From Deltaproteobacteria bacterium (GTDB lineage: Bacteria; Desulfobacterota_B; Binatia; Binatales; Binataceae): a DNA stretch of 8,600 nt. The position numbers and the translations under genes are program-made. Positions 1 through 6,269 of this stretch are shown here, piece after piece. Within the stretch, counting starts at the first letter, position 1; each line of letters starts with the position of its first letter. The notes under the pieces were generated by a model, which saw nothing but the letters and a program-made list of their open reading frames with translations, had not been told where the DNA came from and ran no database searches. The DNA is taken from positions 1 to 8,600 of the forward strand of contig JAKAVX010000083.1 in the NCBI GenBank assembly GCA_021827465.1, in the 5' to 3' direction.

Positions 1-423
1 CTCGTAAGGCTCGGCAACGCCGGTGAAGTTCGGGATTTCGCCCGCGAGCGCCTTTTTGTAAAGGCCTTTGACGTCGCGCTCGACGAGAGTATCGAGCGGG
101 CATTTTACGAAGACTTCGACAAAGCGCTCATGCTGGCGGCGCACTTCGTTACGCACCTCGCGATACGGCGAAATCGCGGCCGAAATCGCAATCACGCCGT
201 TTCGCGCAAGCAGCTTGCAGACGTATCCGATACGCCGGATGTTGGTGTCGCGGTCCTCCTTGGAGAAACCGAGTCCCTTGGAAAGGTTGGTGCGCACTTC
301 GTCGCCGTCGAGCACCTCGACGCGATGGCCGCGGCGGCTCAATTCCTCGGCGACCGCCTGCGCCAAAGTCGATTTGCCCGCACCAGACATCCCGGTGAAC
401 CATAGGGTGAAGCCGTTGCTCAT
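1..423 (-). CDS. cysC: Adenylyl-sulfate (APS) kinase, 3' end cut by window edge
   Basis: APS kinase phosphorylates adenosine 5'-phosphosulfate to PAPS with ATP, the second step of cytoplasmic sulfate activation. The first 141 residues are present and no stop is reached. Seen: a P-loop GMSGAGKST at residues 11-19, the LDGDEVR motif at 38-44, the substrate-binding run [12 protein letters not shown] at 58-69, ISPYREVR at 84-91, and [17 protein letters not shown] at 119-135, all in family order. Stand-alone enzymes have about 200 residues, so some 50-60 are missing, and fusion to a further domain beyond the edge cannot be excluded. The ATG at 423 gives the usual short N-terminus. A GGGAG lies about 16 nt upstream, which is far for a ribosome-binding site. 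The gene follows the SLC13 permease gene after 114 nt, so it may be the last gene of the same transcript or have its own promoter in the AT-rich spacer. Identification is secure from the motifs. Confidence 0.95.
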   Translation of the reverse strand, partial: MSNGFTLWFTGMSGAGKSTLAQAVAEELSRRGHRVEVLDGDEVRTNLSKGLGFSKEDRDTNIRRIGYVCKLLARNGVIAISAAISPYREVRNEVRRQHERFVEVFVKCPLDTLVERDVKGLYKKALAGEIPNFTGVAEPYE

Positions 424-454
424 TTCTTGAATGGACCAACTCCCGAAAAATATA

Positions 455-482
455 TTACTTATAAGGCCTCATAAGTTACTTA
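455..482. promoter_or_regulatory. AT-rich palindrome with flanking direct repeats upstream of cysC (candidate operator/promoter)
   Basis: Positions 457-476 form a 20-bp inverted repeat with nine of ten pairs matching: arms ACTTAT and ATAAGT around a core with GGCC at its centre. A direct repeat TTACTTA occurs at 455-461 and 476-482, 21 bp apart, about two helical turns. The block is strikingly AT-rich in a GC-rich window and lies 33-60 nt upstream of the cysC start. Inference: an operator for a dimeric regulator overlapping a cysC promoter. A weak -35-like TTGTAT on the minus strand lies upstream, but no convincing -10 was found. Alternatively, the hairpin plus the T-rich run after it on the minus strand (451-443) could be a weak terminator for the permease gene. 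Confidence 0.45.
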
Positions 483-537
483 ATTCCGGAGCCGGATACA
501 ACGGCCCCGAATTCGCTTTATCTCCGCCGAGTGGGCC

Positions 538-2010
538 CTAGATCGCAAATCCCAGTATCGGCCAGTAGTAGCGAATCGCCAAATTAAGCCCGAGCCACGC
601 GCTCAGGATCATGATCGCGCCGGGTAGCAGAAGCTCGCGCGTGCGAAGGTAGCCGCTCGAATGCGCCAGCGCGTTGGCGGGCGTCCCAACCGGCAGGATG
701 AACGTGAGACCCGCCGGCATGGCGACCGCAAGCGTGAGCGCCCGCGCGTCAAGGCCGAACTGGTGCGCCAGTCCGAGTCCGACCGGAACCAGCGCCGCGA
801 CCACCGCCGAATGACTTAGCATCTCGCCGAGTCCGATCGCCACGAGCGAAAGCACAGCGATCATCAGGAACGGCGAATTCATCTGTCCGAGCGTGCGATG
901 CGCCAGGAACGCGGCGGCTCCGCTATGGTTGAGCGCGCTGCCGAGCGCGATCGCGCCGCCGTACATCAGGATAATTCCCCAGTTAACGTATTCCTCGACC
1001 TCGTGCCACGAAAGCAGGTTGAAGACGAAGAGCGCGACCACCGCGAAGATCGCGATACCCGCGTATCCGTAAGTCCGGCTGCCGACGATCCACGCAAGGA
1101 TCGTCACGCTCAGGATCACCGCGAGCACACGTTCCTCGAGCGTGACGCGGCCGAGCGAAGCCGCCTGCTCGCGCAGTTCCTTCGCGCTTGCGCCGAGCGC
1201 GGCCTGGTCGGGCGGAAAGTAGATGCGCAGCACGACGTAGCCGGCGCCGAGCAGGAGCGCGACCAGCGGAGCGGTCGCGAGCGACCACTGCATGAACGAG
1301 ATCGTTCTGCCGGTTGCTTCGGATAAAATTCCAAGCGCGAGCGGAGCGCGCGCGCCGCCGAGCAAAGTCGCGATACCGCCGATGTTCACACCCCACGCCA
1401 TCGCAAGGAACAGCGCCGTTGCAAGCCGCGAACGCCCCGGCTCGAGATTCATCCGGGCAACGATGTCGAGCACGATCGGAAACAGCATCGCGGCAACCGC
1501 GTGCTCCGGGATCACGAACGACATGAACGCGCCGAGCAGATAGACGCACAGCACCAGCGAGCGCGCGTTTCTTGCGAACCTGGCGAACACTGAAAGCGCT
1601 ATCCTGCGGCCGAGCCCGCGATGGTTTACCGCGGCGGCGAGCATGAACGCCGCGAGCACGAAAAAGACAGCCTCGTTGCCGAACAGCGCGTACGCCTCTC
1701 GCGGCGGCATCACGCCCGACACCCCGAGCAGCGCGATCACGAGCAGGCTCGTGACCATCAGTGGCAGAGCGCCGGTGATCCAGTAGATGACCGCTATCGC
1801 GAAGACCGCGAGCGCTCGCTCGGCAACCGGGGTCAGCCCCGGCGGCGGCGTCGCGCGCATCAGCGCGGCGAAGGCGAGTGCGCCGAGTATCAGGATGAAC
1901 GGCCGGATACTGCGCGAGAGCAGCACGACCGCGAGCGGACGCGTATCGACGACGATTTCCTCGAACTCGTGTCCGAGGCGTCCCCGAGCAGTCTTTCGCG
2001 GTTCGTTCAC
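538..2010 (-). CDS. SLC13/DASS-family anion permease (possible sulfate transporter)
   Basis: An integral inner-membrane protein of 490 residues with about 11-12 hydrophobic segments in two halves, matching the divalent anion:sodium symporter (SLC13) family in length and layout. Seen: NIGGIATLLGG at residues 209-219 and FILPVGTPANALAHSSG at 437-453, the two re-entrant-loop regions typical of the family. At the positions of the two SNT signatures the protein reads PEH (168-170, in FVIPEHAVAAMLFPI) and SHS (399-401, in MLSHSAVVAALVP). Substrate and ion coupling may therefore differ from studied dicarboxylate and sulfate members. The start chosen is GTG at 2010, whose TGA overlap with the upstream stop gives a GTGA junction typical of coupled genes. 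The frame stays open to 2205, but that part lies inside the upstream gene and is not membrane-like. Sulfate as substrate is inferred only from the neighbouring cysC and the sulfur genes. The family call is firm, the substrate is not. Confidence 0.88.
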   Translation of the reverse strand: MNEPRKTARGRLGHEFEEIVVDTRPLAVVLLSRSIRPFILILGALAFAALMRATPPPGLTPVAERALAVFAIAVIYWITGALPLMVTSLLVIALLGVSGVMPPREAYALFGNEAVFFVLAAFMLAAAVNHRGLGRRIALSVFARFARNARSLVLCVYLLGAFMSFVIPEHAVAAMLFPIVLDIVARMNLEPGRSRLATALFLAMAWGVNIGGIATLLGGARAPLALGILSEATGRTISFMQWSLATAPLVALLLGAGYVVLRIYFPPDQAALGASAKELREQAASLGRVTLEERVLAVILSVTILAWIVGSRTYGYAGIAIFAVVALFVFNLLSWHEVEEYVNWGIILMYGGAIALGSALNHSGAAAFLAHRTLGQMNSPFLMIAVLSLVAIGLGEMLSHSAVVAALVPVGLGLAHQFGLDARALTLAVAMPAGLTFILPVGTPANALAHSSGYLRTRELLLPGAIMILSAWLGLNLAIRYYWPILGFAI

Positions 2011-3137
2011 AGCCGCGAGGAATCGAACGACGCGCGCACGCGTCTTACGCGCAGCCGGCGCCGAAGCCGGGCCAGCGAGCGCGTTGCAAGCGCGCCCAGG
2101 CGGTTTCGTCCAAGTTGATTGAGAAGGACCGGAAGTTGCGGCGCGCCGGAGACGAAGTATCGCGCTTCGAGCGGAGCTAGCGCGGTCGAAAGGTCGCGCG
2201 CCCATGACATGTTAATCCCGCTGCGAAGAGTTTCCTCGAAGAGCGCGGTCGCAACCGGCGCTGTTGCCGCCGCCGGCCAGCTATCGGCGCTTGACTGTGG
2301 CAAAGAGAGCAACGGCACGACCTTCGCCGCGGCGAGTTCCGCGATCGTTTGTATCGTCTGTTCCGGCGAGTCGAGGCCGACGGCCAGTTCCGACCAGACC
2401 GCGCCGCTCGGAAAGATCGCGGCCGCGTGGCTGAGCGCGTCCAGATAGCGGCGCCGGCCCATGAAGCGCGCGCGGCCCGGAAACGATCGTTCGAGCGCGT
2501 CCGCACCGGGCGCTTCCAGGTTGTAGCAGACCACGTCGAACCCCATCGCGTACGACGCATCGATCGCCCGGAGCATGACCGGCGGATGCATCGTCACTCC
2601 AATCCGCGCGTCGAAATAGCGGCGTACCGCTTCGACGTACGGCCTGAGCCGCGCCACGCCCGCGTCGTCGCCCGGCACGTAACCGAGATTGAAGTGCACG
2701 AACTCGGCCACTCCTTCGTCGAACGCGGCGCCAAGCGCCTCGACCACTTCCTCGACGGGCCACCATTGTCCGCCCGGCTGCGTCAGCTCCCGGCCAAGGC
2801 ATAGCGAACAGGTGCGGCCGACGTCAGACAGGCCGCATCCGCCGTCGAGTGCGACGACCGCGTACAGGCCGCGGATTTGCGCGATCGAACCGAGCAATTC
2901 GCCGCGTGCGTTTTTCCGCGCGGAAAACTCGGCTGGCGCCGCGACGCGAACGGGATATTCGACTTCGCCGTCGCGGACCGTCGCGTCTTCGCTGCCGAAC
3001 AGGGCAAGCGGCGAGCCGGGCTCGACACGGACGCGCACCCATGACTCGTCGGGCAGAACGATTTCGAGCGTCTCGAGGCCCGCAAGCCCGGGGTCGGCGG
3101 CGCGCACACCGCGCATCGCAAGCCGAAGCTTCAGCAT
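2007..3137 (-). CDS. Radical-SAM-like protein with CX8CX2C motif
   Basis: A cytoplasmic protein of 376 residues. Numbered from the ATG at 3137, cysteines at 101, 110 and 113 (in DGGCGLSDVGRTCSLCLG) form CX8CX2C, a probable [4Fe-4S] site. It is followed by an alternating alpha/beta region like a radical SAM barrel: FVHFNLGYVPGDD, RIGVTMHPPVMLRAI, FDVVCYNLEAPG, SELAVGLDSPEQTI and VVPLLSLPQ. The strand carrying 'YNLEA' and the later 'VGLDSPEQTI' resemble positions where radical SAM enzymes contact SAM. About 100 residues precede the cluster, more than in minimal family members. The classic spacing is CX3CX2C, so this would be a divergent subfamily; its reaction is unknown. The gene starts 10 nt after the HAD gene stop and overlaps the permease start by 4 nt, so all three are probably co-translated. 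An alternative ATG at 3176 would add 13 residues and overlap the HAD gene; neither start has a clear ribosome-binding site. Confidence 0.7.
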   Translation of the reverse strand: MLKLRLAMRGVRAADPGLAGLETLEIVLPDESWVRVRVEPGSPLALFGSEDATVRDGEVEYPVRVAAPAEFSARKNARGELLGSIAQIRGLYAVVALDGGCGLSDVGRTCSLCLGRELTQPGGQWWPVEEVVEALGAAFDEGVAEFVHFNLGYVPGDDAGVARLRPYVEAVRRYFDARIGVTMHPPVMLRAIDASYAMGFDVVCYNLEAPGADALERSFPGRARFMGRRRYLDALSHAAAIFPSGAVWSELAVGLDSPEQTIQTIAELAAAKVVPLLSLPQSSADSWPAAATAPVATALFEETLRSGINMSWARDLSTALAPLEARYFVSGAPQLPVLLNQLGRNRLGALATRSLARLRRRLRVRRVRASFDSSRL

Positions 3138-3147
3138 CGCGGGATTC

Positions 3148-3996
3148 TCAGTCGCTTCGGCCGCCGTCGTTTGCATCGTTGAACAAATCTTTGGCCGGTG
3201 GACCGTCGGGCGCGCCGGGCAGATTCAGATGGATCGCGAGAGCGGCGGGAGACGCGAAGATTTCCTCGGCGCCCGCGGAAATCAGGATATTGCGCGAGCC
3301 GGGCTTGGCGGCGATTCCGTAAAAACTGACGCCGGTTGCGCGGGCGGCGTGGAAATCCGCGATACTGTCGCCGACGAAGGCCGCTTCGCGCGGTCTTGTA
3401 CCGCATTTTTCAAGCGCAAGGCGCACCATCTCGGGCGAAGGCTTGAGGCCAAGCAGGCTGTCGCGCCCGACGATCGCGCTCGCGATTTTGCCGAGCCGGT
3501 TGCGCGCGAGCCATCGCCGTATCGTGCGCGAGGAGTTGGAGGTGACGATCGCGATTTTCGCGCCGCTTCGGGCAAGCCCGCGAAGCAGTTCGATCGCTCC
3601 TTCGAGAGCTTGCGCGCGATCGACGCCCGTCAATTCATGTTTCTCGATTATCTTCGATGCGCTTTTGAGGGTTGAGGCCGGACGGCGAAGCGCCTCGCTC
3701 GCGGCCCGGCGACGCCCGTTCCGCCTCTCGGCGAGCATCCACGTCCGGGTCGCGTCGTAAAGCAAAAGATTTCCCTTTGGGAATTGTTCGAACAATTCAT
3801 CCGCGACGCCCGCCGCGCGAAGCACGGGTTCGAGAGCCCGCCTGCTCGCCGCCCAATCGACTTCCTGCTCGAGTTTGGCGAGCGTGTTGTCGAAGTCGAA
3901 GATCCAGAGCCGCTTTCGCACGCGAGGCGCGGGTTTTCGGCTTTGCGCGTGCGGCCGGGTAGCGGCAGTCGGCGATTTGCGCGTCTTCGAGCGCAT
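3148..3996 (-). CDS. HAD-superfamily hydrolase (probable small-molecule phosphatase)
   Basis: A haloacid-dehalogenase-fold hydrolase of 282 residues. All four catalytic motifs are visible: WIFDFDNTLA (nucleophile Asp34, acid/base Asp36), AIVTSNSS around Ser153, GLKPSPEM with Lys185, and AFVGDSIADFHAA with Asp210 and Asp214 for magnesium. A helical cap of roughly 100 residues lies between motifs I and II, as in phosphoglycolate- and phosphoserine-phosphatase-like members. The substrate is not readable from sequence; the PLP enzymes nearby suggest a phospho-amino acid or a phosphorylated intermediate, which is only a guess. The ATG at 3996 lies 8 nt after the stop of the preceding E1-like gene. 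It adds a basic, low-complexity leader of about 30 residues before motif I. A GTG at 3921 would remove most of it and start MRKRLWIFDFDNT, a typical HAD start, so the start is uncertain. The frame upstream of 3996 lies inside the neighbouring gene. Confidence 0.85.
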   Translation of the reverse strand: MRSKTRKSPTAATRPHAQSRKPAPRVRKRLWIFDFDNTLAKLEQEVDWAASRRALEPVLRAAGVADELFEQFPKGNLLLYDATRTWMLAERRNGRRRAASEALRRPASTLKSASKIIEKHELTGVDRAQALEGAIELLRGLARSGAKIAIVTSNSSRTIRRWLARNRLGKIASAIVGRDSLLGLKPSPEMVRLALEKCGTRPREAAFVGDSIADFHAARATGVSFYGIAAKPGSRNILISAGAEEIFASPAALAIHLNLPGAPDGPPAKDLFNDANDGGRSD

Positions 3997-4004
3997 CGAC
4001 GAGG

Positions 4005-4658
4005 CTACTTCGCTCCGCCGCAGAAAGCGCATCGCGGGCCCGGCGCCGCCAAAGCAGCGGGCCGTGAAGCGCTCGCGTAGCCGTCGAATTCGATTATCGA
4101 GGCCGGCGTCGCGGGTTCGTATCCGGCGAGCAACTTCAGCGCTTCGACACACGCGGCCATCGCGGGAAATTCGGGATTTTCGCCGCGCGCGCGCATCGGC
4201 CCGAGCATCTCGTCCGCGGCGCATCGCAGGCACGGCGGCGACGAAGGCAATACGGCGATTCGCGCGGGGCCGTCGAGCCTGACCGTCACGCTCGGGCCGC
4301 TAAGAACGCCGGCGGGAAGCGCGAGTATCGCGTCGATTACGGGTTCGGCGCTCACGATCGCGAACAGGAGATCGTTCTTGTCCCGGTCGCCGGGCAAGGC
4401 GGGGATCACCGCGACGTCGGAGTTGAGACCGCGCATCGAGGCAATCAGCGCGGCGAGATCCGCGTGATCGCCGGTGACGGCAAGATGAATTGTTCCGACG
4501 CCGGCGCCGACCAGGTAGGCGAGCGGGGTGTTTACCGCTTCGAGCGTTCCGGCGAGCACGAGGCGCGAGGCGAGTAGGCGTTCCTGAGCTCGGCCACCGA
4601 TTCGGGGAACGATAATCTGGCGGCTGTACCGCTCGATCTGCTCATCGCCAAGCGTCAT
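4005..4658 (-). CDS. Degenerate ThiF/MoeB-like E1 protein (E1-B), probably non-adenylating
   Basis: A 217-residue member of the ThiF/MoeB/E1 family that has lost its nucleotide site. It keeps the family N-terminus, EQIERYSRQIIVPRIG (residues 6-21), including the Arg (R13) that in E. coli MoeB (R14) reaches into the partner subunit's ATP site. It also keeps four zinc-type cysteines, CLRC at 143-146 and CAFC at 210-213. Where active enzymes have GxGGxG it reads LAGTLEAVNTP (35-45). The Asp/NLxRQ nucleotide motifs and the CxxAGVxGP catalytic cysteine region are absent, although the late helix VEALKLLAGYEP remains. It therefore probably cannot adenylate a carrier alone and may act as a structural partner of the E1 encoded at 7542-8249. 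The ATG at 4658 gives the family-typical start; a TTG at 4676 is the alternative, and neither has a clear ribosome-binding site. The gene starts 46 nt after the NIL gene. A decayed gene is possible, but the intact frame and zinc site argue for function. Confidence 0.8.
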   Translation of the reverse strand: MTLGDEQIERYSRQIIVPRIGGRAQERLLASRLVLAGTLEAVNTPLAYLVGAGVGTIHLAVTGDHADLAALIASMRGLNSDVAVIPALPGDRDKNDLLFAIVSAEPVIDAILALPAGVLSGPSVTVRLDGPARIAVLPSSPPCLRCAADEMLGPMRARGENPEFPAMAACVEALKLLAGYEPATPASIIEFDGYASASRPAALAAPGPRCAFCGGAK

Positions 4659-4704
4659 CGGAGAATTTGAGAACAAGCCGTGCGCCGCGCCGCGCGCAAG
4701 CCGG

Positions 4705-4950
4705 TTACTCGATCACGTTTTTCTCGATCGGTTCGACCGTAACGCCGCTCTGCCTGAGCCATTGGATCGCACGCTCGATCTGATCGGCGGTGCCTTCGAA
4801 TTCGACCGCGACCAAGCCCATGTCCTCGGAGACACTCGCACCGCGGATATTGAAGATCAGGTCGAACTTCTTCACCAGATGGTAAAGAATCGGCTCCCTT
4901 ATCAGGTGGCGAGGGTAGCTCAGGTAGTAACGCTCGTAGATGCGTTCCAT
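4705..4950 (-). CDS. Stand-alone NIL-domain protein
   Basis: A small protein of 81 residues that is essentially one NIL domain, the ferredoxin-like fold otherwise found at the C-terminus of the methionine ABC transporter ATPase MetN. Seen: RYYLSYPRHLIREPILYHLVK near the start, then FDLIFNIRGASVSEDMGLVAVEFEG and a final helix QIERAIQWLRQSGVTVEPI, matching the family's order (Pro-rich first strand, helix, N-I-x-x-A strand, final helix and GVxVE strand). In MetN the domain senses methionine; stand-alone copies occur next to sulfur-carrier and methionine genes. A binding or regulatory role for a sulfur amino acid is therefore an inference that fits the riboswitch at the head of the operon. The chosen ATG at 4950 overlaps the CysM-like gene by 31 nt and begins right at the domain. 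The frame continues upstream to 5058, but those residues lie deeper within the CysM-like gene and are not NIL-like. Confidence 0.85.
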   Translation of the reverse strand: MERIYERYYLSYPRHLIREPILYHLVKKFDLIFNIRGASVSEDMGLVAVEFEGTADQIERAIQWLRQSGVTVEPIEKNVIE

Positions 4951-5966
4951 TTGCCGACGATTTTCTGAAGACGTTCCCGCCGCCATTGCTGCCATCCGAT
5001 CCAGAGATTGGTGGAAAGGTATTTGTCGCCGAAATCCGGAAATACGGTTACGACGCATCCTTCCTTGAGCGTGCGCGCGACCCTCAGCGCCGCGACCATC
5101 GCGGCGCCCGCGGATTGTCCGACCAACACGCCCTCGACCTGCCCGAGCGCGTAGACCACCTCGTACGCGTCCTCGGTGCTGACCTGCATTTTTGCGTCGA
5201 ACAATTCCTCGTGGTAGATGCCGGGGACGATCGACGAGGCCATGTGCTTCAGGCCCTCGAGCCCGTGCATCGGGTCGTCCGGCTCGACCGCGATTACCTT
5301 GACGCCGGGGTTGCGCGACTTGAGATAGCGGCCGGTGCCCATGATGGTTCCGCTGGTGCCGATTCCCGCGACGAAGTGCGTTACCTGGCCCGCGGTCTGA
5401 CGCCAGATCTCGGGGCCGGTGGTCTCGAAATGGGCCAGCGAGTTGGCTTCGTTGTTGTACTGGTCGGGCTTGAAATAGCGATCCGGGTTTTCCTCGATAA
5501 GCCCGCGGCAGACCCGTATCGCGCCGTCCGAGCCCTCCATCGGGTCGGAAAAAATCGGCTTGGCGCCGAACGCCTCGATAATCTTCTTGCGCTCGCGGCT
5601 TACGTTGGAGGCCATCACGAGCTCGACCGGATAGCCGAGCACCGCACCGACCATCGCGAGCGCAATTCCGGTGTTGCCCGAGGTGGAATCGATAATGACC
5701 TTGCCGGGGTGGAGTTCGCCGCGCTCGATTCCGACTTCGACCATCTTGCGCGCGGGCCGGTCCTTGACCGAGCCGCCCGGGTTGAAGCCCTCGAGCTTGG
5801 CGAACACGCGCACGCCCGGCCGCAGCATCCCCGCCGTGAGCTTGCGCAATTCGAGCATCGGCGTATTGCCGATCAGCTCGAGTATACTCAGCGCGCGCTG
5901 GACGGGGACGACTTCCGGCTTAGTTTCCGCCGGCGATCGCGGGGACGATTGAGAGATCGTCGCCAT
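4920..5966 (-). CDS. cysM: CysK/CysM-family PLP sulfhydrylase (cysteine synthase, probably carrier-dependent)
   Basis: A fold-type II PLP enzyme of 348 residues that replaces an activated serine hydroxyl with sulfur. Seen: LIGNTPM (31-37), the PLP lysine in NPGGSVKDR (Lys69), the substrate loop STSGNTG (94-100), the phosphate-binding GIGTSGTIMGTG (201-212), VIAVEPDDP (224-232) and FPDFGDKYLST near the end. It resembles Mycobacterium tuberculosis CysM, which uses O-phosphoserine and CysO-thiocarboxylate, and the gene lies directly after a CysO-like carrier gene. By eye, the position of the M. tuberculosis phosphate-binding Arg220 is Lys240 here, so O-phosphoserine use is plausible but unproven; O-acetylserine is the alternative. 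The first 25 or so residues are a variable extension. The ATG at 5966 has AGG about 6 nt upstream and overlaps the carrier gene by 47 nt; no other ATG, GTG or TTG precedes the core. The C-terminus is basic and Trp-rich. Confidence 0.9.
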   Translation of the reverse strand: MATISQSSPRSPAETKPEVVPVQRALSILELIGNTPMLELRKLTAGMLRPGVRVFAKLEGFNPGGSVKDRPARKMVEVGIERGELHPGKVIIDSTSGNTGIALAMVGAVLGYPVELVMASNVSRERKKIIEAFGAKPIFSDPMEGSDGAIRVCRGLIEENPDRYFKPDQYNNEANSLAHFETTGPEIWRQTAGQVTHFVAGIGTSGTIMGTGRYLKSRNPGVKVIAVEPDDPMHGLEGLKHMASSIVPGIYHEELFDAKMQVSTEDAYEVVYALGQVEGVLVGQSAGAAMVAALRVARTLKEGCVVTVFPDFGDKYLSTNLWIGWQQWRRERLQKIVGKWNASTSVTT

Positions 5967-6198
5967 CCTTTACCTGCGAGTTAAGCTGGTCGAGGAAGCG
6001 GATATCGTCGCCGTTCACATAGATGTTGACGAAACGGCGGAGGTCGCCCTTGTCGTCAAGCAGCCGCTCCTTCAATCCAGGATGTCGTCGTTCGAGGTCT
6101 TCTATCACCGAGCGAACGGACTCGCCTTCAGCCGCAACCTCATCCTGCCCGCCGGTGAAACGCCGAAGCGGGGTCGGTACCCTAACCCGGACCTGCAT
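5920..6198 (-). CDS. cysO: CysO/ThiS/MoaD-like sulfur-carrier protein with GG-Asn tail
   Basis: A 92-residue beta-grasp (ubiquitin-like) sulfur carrier. Recognisable CysO-type blocks are PTPLRRFTGGQDEV near the start, RRFVNIYVNGDDIRF in the middle and DGDDLSIVPAIAGGN at the end; M. tuberculosis CysO has closely similar blocks. In that system an E1-type enzyme adenylates the terminal glycine, sulfur is added to give a thiocarboxylate, and CysM consumes it to form cysteine attached to the carrier, which a JAMM peptidase (Mec) releases. Here the frame ends Gly-Gly-Asn-stop, so the terminal Asn must be removed before adenylation. A strong AGGAGG at 6211-6216 precedes the ATG by 12 nt. The gene is preceded by a 71-nt spacer with a stem-loop and overlaps the next gene by 47 nt, so the two are probably translationally coupled. 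CysO is favoured over ThiS or MoaD because of the similarity and the CysM-like neighbour. Confidence 0.9.
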   Translation of the reverse strand: MQVRVRVPTPLRRFTGGQDEVAAEGESVRSVIEDLERRHPGLKERLLDDKGDLRRFVNIYVNGDDIRFLDQLNSQVKDGDDLSIVPAIAGGN

Positions 6199-6210
6199 GC
6201 TTTGGGATTA

Positions 6211-6216
6211 CCTCCT
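6211..6216 (-). promoter_or_regulatory. Perfect Shine-Dalgarno of the sulfur-carrier gene
   Basis: The minus strand reads AGGAGG here, 12 nt before the carrier ATG at 6198. It is the strongest ribosome-binding site in the operon, fitting a carrier protein made in more copies than its enzymes. It confirms that start. Confidence 0.75.
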
Positions 6217-6228
6217 GATGCCTGATCT

Positions 6229-6264
6229 GATGCTTATGCTCGCCGGAAGCGGCAAACAAGCATC
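6229..6264 (-). repeat. Stem-loop between the threonine-synthase-like and carrier genes
   Basis: The 71-nt spacer holds nested inverted repeats. A 7-bp outer stem GATGCTT/AAGCATC (6258-6264 with 6229-6235) encloses a 4-bp GCCG/CGGC hairpin (6242-6253) with a four-base loop. No T-run follows it, so it is not a typical terminator. The 3' arm motif GCATCAG recurs just before the AGGAGG of the carrier gene, so the left arm could instead pair next to the ribosome-binding site. A role in mRNA processing, stability or translation control is inferred. Confidence 0.5.
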
Positions 6265-6269
6265 GGTTT

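Noticed and set aside
443..476. Rho-independent terminator after the permease gene
   Set aside because: The hairpin is AT-rich, would need a very small loop, and the T-rich run follows after several bases; an operator or promoter role fits better, though termination is not excluded.
2011..2205. N-terminal extension of the permease gene to 2205
   Set aside because: It overlaps the preceding gene by nearly 200 nt, is Arg/Ala-rich and not membrane-like; the GTGA junction at 2007-2010 gives a better start.
2689..3675. 328-residue open frame on the plus strand
   Set aside because: It lies opposite the radical-SAM-like and HAD genes, has low-complexity Arg/Ser/Pro-rich composition and no family motifs; antisense shadow of GC-rich coding sequence.
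4005..4658. Second E1-like gene called a pseudogene
   Set aside because: The frame is intact, the zinc cysteines and RYSRQ segment are kept, and the lost parts are exactly those E1-A retains; selective loss looks functional rather than decay.
4986..5984. 332-residue open frame on the plus strand
   Set aside because: It lies opposite the CysM-like gene, whose frame has all catalytic motifs; the plus-strand product is rich in Arg, Asp and His with no recognisable domain.
5920..6198. ThiS (thiamine) or MoaD (molybdopterin) identity for the carrier
   Set aside because: No thiG, thiH, moaE or other thiamine or molybdopterin genes are present, and the sequence blocks and CysM-like neighbour fit CysO better.
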